Shown here in pieces: positions 8,342-14,950 of a stretch of 24,742 bases of DNA. Each line of letters opens with the position of its first letter. Positions within the stretch are counted from its first letter, which is position 1. The position numbers were made by a program, and so were the translations under genes. The stretch comes from Fusobacterium sp. (GTDB taxonomy: Bacteria > Fusobacteriota > Fusobacteriia > Fusobacteriales > Fusobacteriaceae). The DNA lies in the NCBI GenBank assembly GCA_020024915.1, contig JAHHSZ010000013.1, positions 1 to 24,742 of the forward strand. The letters run 5' to 3'. The notes under the pieces are model-generated. The model saw only the letters and a list, made by a program, of their open reading frames with translations, ran no database searches and was not told where the DNA came from.

Positions 8342-8785
8342 CTACGATTTTTTAAAATTTCTATTAATAGGAGCTACTGTTTGTACAAGTTCAATCAAAA
8401 TTCCATCATTATATTTTGGTCTCAAAAAGTTTACAATTATATCTTCAGTCCCTTCTACTGCTTCTCTTTCAAGCATTTTCATTCCTTGATTTTCAAAGTG
8501 AACTCTCCAAGTTTCTATATCGTCTACTTCAAATGCAACATGTGCAATACCACCTTTTCCATTATTAAACTCTTTTAAAACACTTCCTTCATCAGGAATA
8601 ATTAATTCTATTGGACTACTATCATTATTGTACTTCGTAAAAATTAGATCAGCTTTATAAGCTTTTACATACCCTCGGTAATCAACTTCTAATCCCCAAC
8701 GTTTCAAAAACTCCTCAGCCTTCTCTATAGTTGGAGTAATTATTCCAACATGGTGCATTCTCATAGGTTTTAATTGTTTTTCCAT
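8342..8785 (-). CDS. VOC-superfamily protein, methylmalonyl-CoA epimerase-like; candidate 2-hydroxyacyl-CoA (lactoyl-CoA) epimerase
   Basis: 147 aa from ATG 8785; AAGGAGGG precedes this ATG, and the 19-residue extension upstream has no such site. Two beta-alpha-beta-beta-beta modules are visible. The four metal ligands of methylmalonyl-CoA epimerase have counterparts: H12 (HHVGI), E60 (IELI), H82 (GGIAHVAFEVDD) and E132 (ILIELVQ). The overall pattern, including the FLRPKYNDGILIEL tail, resembles human and bacterial methylmalonyl-CoA epimerase more than glyoxalase I. It is the first gene of the acrylate-pathway operon, yet no methylmalonyl-CoA mutase or decarboxylase is visible. An epimerase acting on the alpha-carbon of lactoyl-CoA (S to R) would make sense, because dehydratases of this family use the R isomer. 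The fold is well supported; the substrate is inference. Confidence 0.85.
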   Translation of the reverse strand: MEKQLKPMRMHHVGIITPTIEKAEEFLKRWGLEVDYRGYVKAYKADLIFTKYNNDSSPIELIIPDEGSVLKEFNNGKGGIAHVAFEVDDIETWRVHFENQGMKMLEREAVEGTEDIIVNFLRPKYNDGILIELVQTVAPINRNFKKS

Positions 8786-8871
8786 AATAATTTCCCTCCT
8801 TAATCTTAATCTAAAAATATCATAATTTACATAACTTAACATTTGTCCATAATTTTTCTCTTCAATATTTA

Positions 8872-8888
8872 AGTTCTTAAAAAGAACT
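8872..8888. promoter_or_regulatory. Perfect inverted repeat in the leader of the lcd operon
   Basis: AGTTCTT-AAA-AAGAACT has 7-bp arms around a 3-nt centre. It lies about 85 nt upstream of the VOC start codon, in the divergent region. It could be an operator for the neighbouring regulator or for a global regulator, or a small RNA hairpin. No second copy was noticed elsewhere in the window. Confidence 0.45.
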
Positions 8889-8937
8889 ATATATTTAATT
8901 TTATATTTTTTTACAGATTAATTGAACACTTTTAATG

Positions 8938-8966
8938 TTGAAAAAGTTGAAAATTTTGTATATAAT
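8938..8966 (+). promoter_or_regulatory. Strong sigma-70-type promoter P1 for the HTH regulator
   Basis: TTGAAA (8938-8943) and a consensus TATAAT (8961-8966) are separated by 17 nt. This predicts a start near 8973 and a leader of about 88 nt. A near-match to the pct-upstream repeat, TAAAAGGTCAATAA, begins at 8971, exactly over the predicted start, which suggests autoregulation. Confidence 0.6.
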
Positions 8967-8981
8967 TGAATAAAAGGTCAA
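8953..8981 (-). promoter_or_regulatory. Possible minus-strand promoter of the VOC-lcd-etf operon
   Basis: On the minus strand TTGACC (8981-8976) is followed after 17 nt by CAAAAT (8958-8953). The -35 is good but the -10 is poor, as might be expected of an activated promoter. It overlaps P1 of the regulator and the TAAAAGGTCAA element. No better minus-strand candidate was found between 8786 and 9000. Confidence 0.3.
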
Positions 8982-8984
8982 TAA
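8971..8984 (+). promoter_or_regulatory. Candidate operator TAAAAGGTCAATAA, related to the pct-upstream repeats
   Basis: It differs from the thrice-repeated TAAAAGTCAATAA upstream of pct by one inserted G. It is placed between the divergent regulator and lcd operon promoters. A looser minus-strand relative, TTAAAAGTGTTCAA, lies at about 8922-8935. The recurrence at both control regions of the pathway suggests a shared DNA-binding protein. Confidence 0.45.
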
Positions 8985-8999
8985 TTTTTTATAATTTTA

Positions 9000-9028
9000 T
9001 TGCAATAATTAACATTATTATGTATTAT
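9000..9028 (+). promoter_or_regulatory. Second candidate promoter P2 for the HTH regulator
   Basis: TTGCAA (9000-9005), a 17-nt spacer and TATTAT (9023-9028) give a start near 9035, about 25 nt before the ATG. An inverted repeat AATAAT-TAAC-ATTATT (9004-9019) fills the spacer and could be an operator, although such AT-only dyads are common in this genome. Confidence 0.45.
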
Positions 9029-9060
9029 ATATATATTAAAAGTTTAAAAGGAGGAGTCAA

Positions 9061-10554
9061 ATGTCAAATTATAGTCATTTATTAAAACATATTTTGAATT
9101 TTTTAGATATCAAGTTTATTGTTTTAGCCAATACCTTAGGATATGATATTTCCTATATTAGTAAATGGTGTAATGGGACAAAGATTCCTTCATTGAAAAG
9201 TATTTCAACAATTCACAAACAGATGAGTAATTTATTTGCAACTGAAATTATTGAGAAAAAAAAAGGAGTTCTTTTTTTCAATGAATTTAATTTAGAATTT
9301 TCTGAAGAAAAAGATAATATTCAAGAAACAAAATTTTTAAGAGATACTATTTTATCACTATTAAATAAAACATATTATTTAGAAAATCCAATATTAGAAA
9401 TAGAAGAAAAAAATGAAATTAATTTTATTTTTGGAAAAAATGATATCTTAGCTTTTTTAGAGGATAAATTAAAAAGTATATTTCAGAAAACTGTTTCATC
9501 TAAACTTGAATTTTTTTTAACAGCTGATTTTATTTTTTCTAATTTAACCCCTATTTTATCTTTACTTTCAACTCTAAAAAGAAAAGATACAAATATTTAT
9601 CTTAATTTAGGTATTGATTTAAAACAAATAGAAGTATTTAATGATAAAAAATTAAAAAAAATTTTTTATTTAATAAATAAATATGCTAACTTAAATATAG
9701 AATTATATAATAATAGTAATTTTAAAAATTTAAATATATTTTTATTAAAAAACGAAATTGCTTTTCAATACTCTTTAAATAAAAAGGGAGAATTTCAATA
9801 TATCACGTTTATTGAAAAGAAAAATATATTAGAAGATATTTCTATAAATATTTTAAATTCATTTAGAGAAAAAGATATAATATGGCAGTTAGCTAATACC
9901 AAAAAATTGCACAAAGAAGGGTATAGAACGCTATTCTATACTTCTGATTTCTTCAATTTTTTTTTAGTACAAGGATTTGAATTTTTACTTCCTTCTTTTA
10001 TCATTGATAATATAGCTAATTATGCTAAAAAAGCAAAGTATTCTGATCAAGATTTAATCTCTATTCTAAAATTAAAAATTGCTTGGGAAGAGATTTTTGA
10101 AAATTCTTCAATCAATTTCTTTATTTTAAAAAGTTCTATCTTTCAATACTTAGAAAATGGAAAACTCACATATATGAATATTCATTATCAAACAAATCTT
10201 GAAGAACGTCAGGCTCACTATGAACATGCTATTAAAATTTTAGAAAAAAATCCCAATATCCATCTTTATATAATTGAAGATGAAATTTTTAACAAAAATA
10301 ATTTAGTATATAATATTGGAATTTTTGGAAATCGAAAAAAAATGTTCCTTAAAAATTATCGTAATTTAAATGAAAAAACAGAACCCTATTTCACAATTAT
10401 CAAAAATCAAAAAGTATTGAATTGTATCAATATACTATTCACTAAGATAAAAAATTCAGAATACTGCAAAGAATATTCCGTTGACGAGTTAAAACATTTA
10501 TGGAAAAAATACAGTAATATGTTTTTCAGACTAACTGAAATTAATAAAAATTAG
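9061..10554 (+). CDS. Large HTH-domain protein, putative regulator of the lactate/acrylate genes
   Basis: 497 aa. An AAGGAGG site lies just upstream of the ATG. Residues ~18-50 look like a Cro/XRE-type helix-turn-helix (VLANTLGYDISYISKWCNGTKIPSLKSI in parts: LANTLGY, SYISKWCNGTKIPS). The remaining ~430 residues match nothing I recognise. They are rich in Lys, Asn, Ile and Phe, apparently helical and soluble, with no transmembrane segment, kinase or response-regulator motif. The gene is noticeably more AT-rich than its neighbours. Its position between the two divergent pathway transcription units, and the repeats on both sides, suggest a one-component sensor of lactate or an acyl-CoA. It ends at a good terminator. 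Function and ligand are inferred from context only. Confidence 0.75.
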   Translation: MSNYSHLLKHILNFLDIKFIVLANTLGYDISYISKWCNGTKIPSLKSISTIHKQMSNLFATEIIEKKKGVLFFNEFNLEFSEEKDNIQETKFLRDTILSLLNKTYYLENPILEIEEKNEINFIFGKNDILAFLEDKLKSIFQKTVSSKLEFFLTADFIFSNLTPILSLLSTLKRKDTNIYLNLGIDLKQIEVFNDKKLKKIFYLINKYANLNIELYNNSNFKNLNIFLLKNEIAFQYSLNKKGEFQYITFIEKKNILEDISINILNSFREKDIIWQLANTKKLHKEGYRTLFYTSDFFNFFLVQGFEFLLPSFIIDNIANYAKKAKYSDQDLISILKLKIAWEEIFENSSINFFILKSSIFQYLENGKLTYMNIHYQTNLEERQAHYEHAIKILEKNPNIHLYIIEDEIFNKNNLVYNIGIFGNRKKMFLKNYRNLNEKTEPYFTIIKNQKVLNCINILFTKIKNSEYCKEYSVDELKHLWKKYSNMFFRLTEINKN

Positions 10555-10570
10555 ATATTAAATAGTAGAT

Positions 10571-10619
10571 AACCTTTAATATATTTGGACTTTAGTTCAT
10601 AGATATTGAAGGTTTTTTT
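10571..10619 (+). terminator. Rho-independent terminator after the HTH regulator
   Basis: A 12-bp stem (AACCTTTAATAT at 10571-10582 with ATATTGAAGGTT at 10603-10614, one G-U pair) and a 20-nt loop are followed by a run of seven T. It separates the regulator from the pct operon, so pct should have its own promoter. Confidence 0.8.
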
Positions 10620-10630
10620 ATTATATTTAT

Positions 10631-10660
10631 TAAAAGTCAATAAAAGTCAATAAAAGTCAA
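10631..10660 (+). repeat. Three tandem perfect 10-bp repeats TAAAAGTCAA upstream of pct
   Basis: The units occupy 10631-10640, 10641-10650 and 10651-10660 with no spacer. They present the same face of the DNA once per helical turn, as expected for a cooperatively bound regulator. They end 17 nt before a TTGAGA hexamer (10678-10683) and about 90 nt before the pct ATG. On the minus strand each unit reads TTGACTTTTA. A variant occurs at 8971-8984. Confidence 0.75.
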
Positions 10661-10677
10661 TAGTCTTTTTCATCCTT

Positions 10678-10706
10678 TTGAGATATCCTTAAAAATATAG
10701 GTTAAT
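10678..10706 (+). promoter_or_regulatory. Possible promoter of pct-lctP
   Basis: TTGAGA (10678-10683), 17 nt, then GTTAAT (10701-10706) is the best match but is weak. An alternative -10 TATAAA at 10718-10723 lacks a -35. A 10-bp palindrome AATGTACATT (10709-10718) sits at the predicted start. With the direct repeats centred about 65 bp upstream, the arrangement fits an activator-dependent promoter. Confidence 0.35.
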
Positions 10707-10749
10707 TAAATGTACATTATAAATATTTTTTCTACAAAAGGAGGACATT

Positions 10750-12315
10750 ATGATACCAAAATTTGTAACAAAAGAAGAAGCTGTTAGTGTTATTAAAGAT
10801 TTTGATACTGTTGTAACAAGTGGTTTTATTGGTTGTGGTAATCCAGAAGGACTGGAAATTGCTCTTGAAAACCGTTTTTTAGAAACAGGTTCACCTCAAA
10901 ATCTAACACTTTTTTATGTAGCAGGACAAGGAGTCGGAGATGAAAGATGTGTAAGTAGGTTTGGACATGAAAAATTATTAGGAAAAATTATAGCTGGACA
11001 TTTCAATAAAGCACCTAAAATAGGAGAGTTAATCACAGAAAATAAGATACAAGCATATAATGTTCCTCAAGGTGCATTATGTCAAATGTTGAGAGATGTG
11101 GCAGCTCACAAACCAGGAGTAATTACAAAAGTAGGTTTGAAAACTTTCGCTGATCCACGAATTGAAGGTGGAAAGTTAAATGATATCACTACTGAAGATA
11201 TAGTTAAAATAATAGAGATAGATGGAGAAGAAGTTCTTTATTATAAAGCTATGAACTTTAATATTGCACTTATTAAAGGAACTTACTCAGATGAAAAAGG
11301 AAATGTTACATTAGAGAATGAATATGTTTCAACTGAAGTAACCTCAATAGCTCAAGCAGTCCATAATTGTGGTGGAAAAGTTATTGTACAAGTGGACAAA
11401 ATTGTAAAAGGAGCTTTTTTAGATCCTAAATTAGTAAAAGTTCCTGGAATATATGTAGATTATGTAGTAGAAGTTACAGAACCTGAGTTAAGTAGCCCTG
11501 CATATGATCTACATTATGAACCTGAAATTGCTGGAAATATAAGAGTTTCTGAAAAAACTTTCACGGAAATAATGCCTTTAAATGAAAAAAAAATAATAGC
11601 AAGAAGAGCAACTATGGAGCTTGAAAAAGGAAGTGTTGCAAATTTAGGAATAGGAGCTGCTGAATATGTTTCAACTATTGCAACAGAAGAGGGAATAAAT
11701 GACTATATGGTATTAACAGTTGAGGCTGGACCAGTAGGTGGTATTCCTCAATCTGGAAAACGTTTTGGAACAAGTATCAATGCAGATGCAATTTTAGATC
11801 AACCATATCAGTTTGATTTTTATGATGGTGGTGGATTAGATATTTGCTTCTTAGGGTTAGCTCAAGCAGATCAATTTGGAAATTTAAATGTAAGTAAATT
11901 TGGAAAAAAAATTGCTGGTTGTGGTGGTTTTATCAGCATAAGTCAAAATGCTAAAAAAGTTGTATTCTGTGGAACATTTACAGCTAAAGGTTTAAAGATA
12001 AAAATTGAAGATGGAAAATTATCAATTTTAAATGAAGGAAGTACTAAAAAATTTGTATCTCACGTTCAACAGATAACTTTTTCTGGTGACTTAGCTCGTG
12101 AAAATAATAAACCTGTATTATATATCACTGAAAGAGCAGTTTTTGAATTAAAGAAAGAAGGATTAACACTAATTGAAATAGCTCCAGGAATTGATTTGCA
12201 GAAAGACATATTAGATCAAATGGAGTTTAAACCATTGATTGCAACTCCTTTAAAAATTATGGATGAAAGAATATTCCAAGAAAATCCAATGGGAATAAAA
12301 AATAACAAAAATTAG
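10750..12315 (+). CDS. pct: Propionate CoA-transferase (acyl-CoA:acetate/lactate CoA-transferase)
   Basis: 521 aa, matching C. propionicum Pct (about 524 aa) along its length: an early VVTSGFIG, then RFLETG, AYNVPQGALC, HKPGVITKVG, VKVPGIYVDYVV, DFYDGGGLDICFLGLA, IAGCGGF and EIAPGIDLQ. The catalytic glutamate that forms the enzyme-CoA thioester is E325 in LTVEAGPVGG (codon at 11722-11724). It exchanges CoA between propionyl-CoA or acetyl-CoA and lactate, both activating lactate and releasing propionate, so no ATP is spent. AAGGAGG precedes the ATG. It is the first gene of a two-gene operon with the lactate permease, 30 nt upstream of that gene's start. Confidence 0.95.
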   Translation: MIPKFVTKEEAVSVIKDFDTVVTSGFIGCGNPEGLEIALENRFLETGSPQNLTLFYVAGQGVGDERCVSRFGHEKLLGKIIAGHFNKAPKIGELITENKIQAYNVPQGALCQMLRDVAAHKPGVITKVGLKTFADPRIEGGKLNDITTEDIVKIIEIDGEEVLYYKAMNFNIALIKGTYSDEKGNVTLENEYVSTEVTSIAQAVHNCGGKVIVQVDKIVKGAFLDPKLVKVPGIYVDYVVEVTEPELSSPAYDLHYEPEIAGNIRVSEKTFTEIMPLNEKKIIARRATMELEKGSVANLGIGAAEYVSTIATEEGINDYMVLTVEAGPVGGIPQSGKRFGTSINADAILDQPYQFDFYDGGGLDICFLGLAQADQFGNLNVSKFGKKIAGCGGFISISQNAKKVVFCGTFTAKGLKIKIEDGKLSILNEGSTKKFVSHVQQITFSGDLARENNKPVLYITERAVFELKKEGLTLIEIAPGIDLQKDILDQMEFKPLIATPLKIMDERIFQENPMGIKNNKN

Positions 12316-12345
12316 TAAATTAAAAAATTTAGGGAGGTGGATATT

Positions 12346-13929
12346 TTGGAATTATTTTTATCTTTAACACCATTGATTTTAGTTATTATAGGAGTGGTTT
12401 GTTTAAAAAAACCAGCTAAATGGGTTTCTGGTATTGCTATGATTTATACCATTATTTTATCTCTTTTCTATTTCAATCAAAATTATTTAGAAGTTTTTAG
12501 AGAGACAAAAATAGGAATTATTGAAGGTATAAAAATGATTTATATGATCTGGGCTGCTTTTTTAATACTAAATATGCTAATCCATACAGGAGCTATGGAT
12601 AAAATAAAAGAAATTATAGCACAACTAACATTAGATCGCAGAAAACAAATTATTATTGTTGCATTTTGCTTTGGAGCTTTTTTAGAGGGTGTAGCTGGTG
12701 CTGGAACTCCAGCTGCAGTAGCAGGTCCATTTTTAATGGCACTAGGACTACCTGCATTACAAGCAGTTATTTCATCTTTAATTTTTAATGGTATGGCTGC
12801 AGCTCTAGGAGCTGCTGGATTAACAACAATAGGGGGATTTAGTCCTTATCTTTCAACACAGGGAGCAAATACTGTTCAAGAATTGATGAGAACTGTTCCA
12901 TATGTTTCAGAAACAACATTCCCAACAGCAATAGATGTACATGCTACTATTATGAATATTTCTATGGCAACTTCATTTATTCAATTTTTTGGATCTTTAA
13001 TTTGCCCTTTATTAGTTTTATTTATTATTTATGGGAAAAAAGCTTTTGACAAAGAAATTATCTCTTTTTCAATTTTTATAGGATTTATTTATGGAATTTC
13101 TCTAGTATTAGTTGGAACTTTTGTTGGAGCAGAATTTCCTACCATATGTGCAGGAGTGTTTTCTATGTTGGCTGCCTTTATCTATATAAAATTGTTCAAT
13201 TCTTCAAAATTTAAAGTTCCAGAAGAATTTAAACTAATATTAGATAAAAATATGAAAAAGAGTAGTAAGAGTTCATGGGAAGCAATGTCAACTTATATAA
13301 TACTTATGATTGTTTTACCTTTAGTTCGTTTTTTTGCACCAAAATGGTTTATTGGTTTAGGTTTTGCCGTTTGGATAGGAACAACAATGACAGTAGTTTG
13401 TTTTATAGGGTCTATTATTTTAAAATCATCAAATTCAATGCCTAAATTTGCTAGAGAATCATTTATTAGCATTATTGGTGCCTTAATAACAATGGCAGCT
13501 CTTTTAGCTCTTGCAAATTTAATGAAAATAACTGGAATGCTAACTATCATAGCCACAAGTCTTTCAAATGTGACAGGTAAGTTTTATCCAGCATTTGCAC
13601 CAATAATTGGTTCACTTGGTTCATTTGTTACTGGAACAACAACAGGCTCTAATATTATGTTTTCTTATTTACATGCTGAGGCTTGTAGTATATTGGGATT
13701 GAGTATTCCTGTAGTTTTTGCTGCTCAAAGTGCAGGTGGGGCTTTGGGAAACATGATCTGTACAAATAATGTAGTTGCTGCTTGCACTACAGTAGGACTT
13801 AAAAATTCAGAAGGTTTAGTGATGCGTAAAACATTTAAACCTATCTTTATTTTATGGATTCTATATGCATTTTTAACATTAATTTATGTTTATATTTTAC
13901 TCCCAAATTTACCAATCATCCTCAAATAA
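12346..13929 (+). CDS. lctP: L-lactate permease family transporter (LctP/LldP)
   Basis: 527 aa from TTG 12346. AGGGAGG occupies 12331-12337, so the GTG at 12337 overlaps the ribosome site and cannot be the start. A highly hydrophobic protein with about 12 or more membrane segments. LctP-family signatures are AFLEGVAGAGTPAAVAGPFL near residue 115 and, near the C-terminus, GSFVTGTTTGSNIMF plus SAGGALGNMI and NNVVAACTTVGL, matching the conserved glycine-rich segments of LldP. It most likely imports lactate with protons at the cytoplasmic membrane. Cotranscription with pct and divergence from the dehydratase operon support lactate as substrate; glycolate or another 2-hydroxy acid remains possible. 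Confidence 0.9.
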   Translation: MELFLSLTPLILVIIGVVCLKKPAKWVSGIAMIYTIILSLFYFNQNYLEVFRETKIGIIEGIKMIYMIWAAFLILNMLIHTGAMDKIKEIIAQLTLDRRKQIIIVAFCFGAFLEGVAGAGTPAAVAGPFLMALGLPALQAVISSLIFNGMAAALGAAGLTTIGGFSPYLSTQGANTVQELMRTVPYVSETTFPTAIDVHATIMNISMATSFIQFFGSLICPLLVLFIIYGKKAFDKEIISFSIFIGFIYGISLVLVGTFVGAEFPTICAGVFSMLAAFIYIKLFNSSKFKVPEEFKLILDKNMKKSSKSSWEAMSTYIILMIVLPLVRFFAPKWFIGLGFAVWIGTTMTVVCFIGSIILKSSNSMPKFARESFISIIGALITMAALLALANLMKITGMLTIIATSLSNVTGKFYPAFAPIIGSLGSFVTGTTTGSNIMFSYLHAEACSILGLSIPVVFAAQSAGGALGNMICTNNVVAACTTVGLKNSEGLVMRKTFKPIFILWILYAFLTLIYVYILLPNLPIILK

Positions 13930-13958
13930 TAAATTATTTAGATATATATTTTACAATA

Positions 13959-13994
13959 AAGGGAGCTCTCAACATTCCTGTTGAAAACTCCCTT
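13959..13994. terminator. Bidirectional terminator between lctP and tRNA-Sec
   Basis: A stem AAGGGAG/CTCCCTT (13959-13965 with 13988-13994) is extended by TCAAC/GTTGA (13969-13973 with 13980-13984) across a small internal loop, with a 6-nt apical loop. T-rich sequence follows in both directions. It sits 30 nt past lctP and 25 nt past the tRNA 3' end, so it can end both convergent transcripts. Confidence 0.75.
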
Positions 13995-14019
13995 ATTCAT
14001 TTCTAATTATATCTTAATT

Positions 14020-14111
14020 TGGCGGAAGCGTGTAAGAATCGAACTTACCAATGACCTAAGCCACCCGACAATTTTGAAGATTGCTGAAAACACCAGTTTT
14101 CTCCCGCTTCC
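14020..14111 (-). tRNA. selC: tRNA-Sec (anticodon UCA)
   Basis: 92 nt including an encoded CCA. It shows selenocysteine tRNA features: a 6-bp D stem GAAAAC/GTTTTC closed by a 4-nt TGGT loop, an anticodon loop CTTCAAA (anticodon TCA), a long variable arm, a T arm GTAAG-TTCGATT-CTTAC, and an extended acceptor GGAAGCG/CGCTTCC with an apparent G-A mismatch at the eighth pair. The 5' end and the GCCA 3' end match E. coli selC. Its first base is one nucleotide past the stop codon of the DUF3343 gene, and no separate promoter is evident, so it is probably cut from the sel operon transcript. Confidence 0.95.
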
Positions 14112-14112
14112 A

Positions 14113-14373
14113 TTAAATTTTTTCTATTTTTTTCTTAAATCCAACCTTCTCTACAATATATCTATCTACTTGAATGCTCTCTTGTAATAGTACATTATCT
14201 ACCTTTTCTTGATCCTCAAGCTCAACTCTTACTGATAATCCACAACCAGCACTAATTTCACTTGGCAACGGTATTATTCTACAACATATTTCATAATTTT
14301 GCAAGTACTTTTCTAATTTCATAACAAAATGTGTAGAGTCAGAGGCTAACAATAAAAACTTTTCATTTTTCAT
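14113..14373 (-). CDS. DUF3343 putative Se/S carrier-like protein
   Basis: 86 aa. It has the short DUF3343 pattern with IIPLPSEISAGCGLSVRVE, in which the central Cys and the P-x-P-x-x-I-S-A-x-C-G motif are the conserved features. Its ATG overlaps the yedF stop by one base (TAATG), implying coupled translation. Family members commonly sit beside yedF and sel genes and are proposed selenium or sulfur carriers; no biochemical role is established to my knowledge. The stop codon is one base from the tRNA-Sec 5' end. Confidence 0.85.
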   Translation of the reverse strand: MKNEKFLLLASDSTHFVMKLEKYLQNYEICCRIIPLPSEISAGCGLSVRVELEDQEKVDNVLLQESIQVDRYIVEKVGFKKKIEKI

Positions 14374-14948
14374 TATGGTTTTATCACCCTTGTAGCTTTC
14401 ACCTGTCTCTCAAGAATAGTGTACATATTAGTTATAGATCCCACTTCTAATTTTTCTGTTATTCCATAAAAATTTAAACAAGTTCCACATGATAGTATCT
14501 CTACTCCTCTCTCTTCTAAAACTTTTATATCCTGTAAACTCTCTGCCCCTCCAATTACAAGCTTTACTCCTTCATTATAGAAAAGTACAGTTTTAGGTAA
14601 CTCTTCCATTTCAGAAAGTGTGTAGATAAATCCCTTCATTAAAATTCTTCCTAATTCTGGATCACCTTTCCCCATATATAAAGAGTCTATTACAACAACT
14701 GTATTCTCCTCCTCATCCCTTAGCTCAACACTCTCTCTCATTTTATTAATCACAATTTTAAAAATCTCTCCACTCTCTTCTACACTGTAATCATATCCCA
14801 TTTCTCTAGACATCTTCTCTAGATTCTCCAAAGATATTCTGTTATCAACCGATACCTCTACCTGCCCCTCCTCTATATCCTTCAAAGCATTTTTTGTCAA
14901 TATAATTGGTACAGGGCATACTTGTCCAATAGCATCTACCTTTATCAT
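14373..14948 (-). CDS. yedF: Selenium metabolism protein YedF (TusA-like plus DsrE-like)
   Basis: 191 aa. Residues 1-70 form a TusA/SirA-like domain with the conserved Cys-Pro-x-Pro at C11 (GQVCPVPI), the position that carries persulfide or perselenide in relatives. Residues ~80-191 are DsrE-like, with GVKLVIGGAES and a CGTC pair (ILSCGTCLNFYGI) near residue 153. This two-domain form is the selenium-linked YedF family. It begins 2 nt after the selB stop with TAGGAGG upstream. Probable role: delivery or handling of reduced selenium for SelD; inferred from family association. Confidence 0.9.
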   Translation of the reverse strand: MIKVDAIGQVCPVPIILTKNALKDIEEGQVEVSVDNRISLENLEKMSREMGYDYSVEESGEIFKIVINKMRESVELRDEEENTVVVIDSLYMGKGDPELGRILMKGFIYTLSEMEELPKTVLFYNEGVKLVIGGAESLQDIKVLEERGVEILSCGTCLNFYGITEKLEVGSITNMYTILERQVKATRVIKP

Positions 14949-14950
14949 CT

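Noticed and set aside
10631..10660. Short direct repeats as a CRISPR array
   Set aside because: The units are 10 bp with no spacers, far below CRISPR repeat size, and no cas genes are present; operator-type repeats fit better.
12337..12345. GTG start for the lactate permease
   Set aside because: The GTG overlaps the AGGGAGG ribosome site; the TTG at 12346 has correct spacing.
13981..14187. Plus-strand 68-codon open frame
   Set aside because: It lies over tRNA-Sec and the DUF3343 gene, both on the opposite strand, and has no ribosome site.
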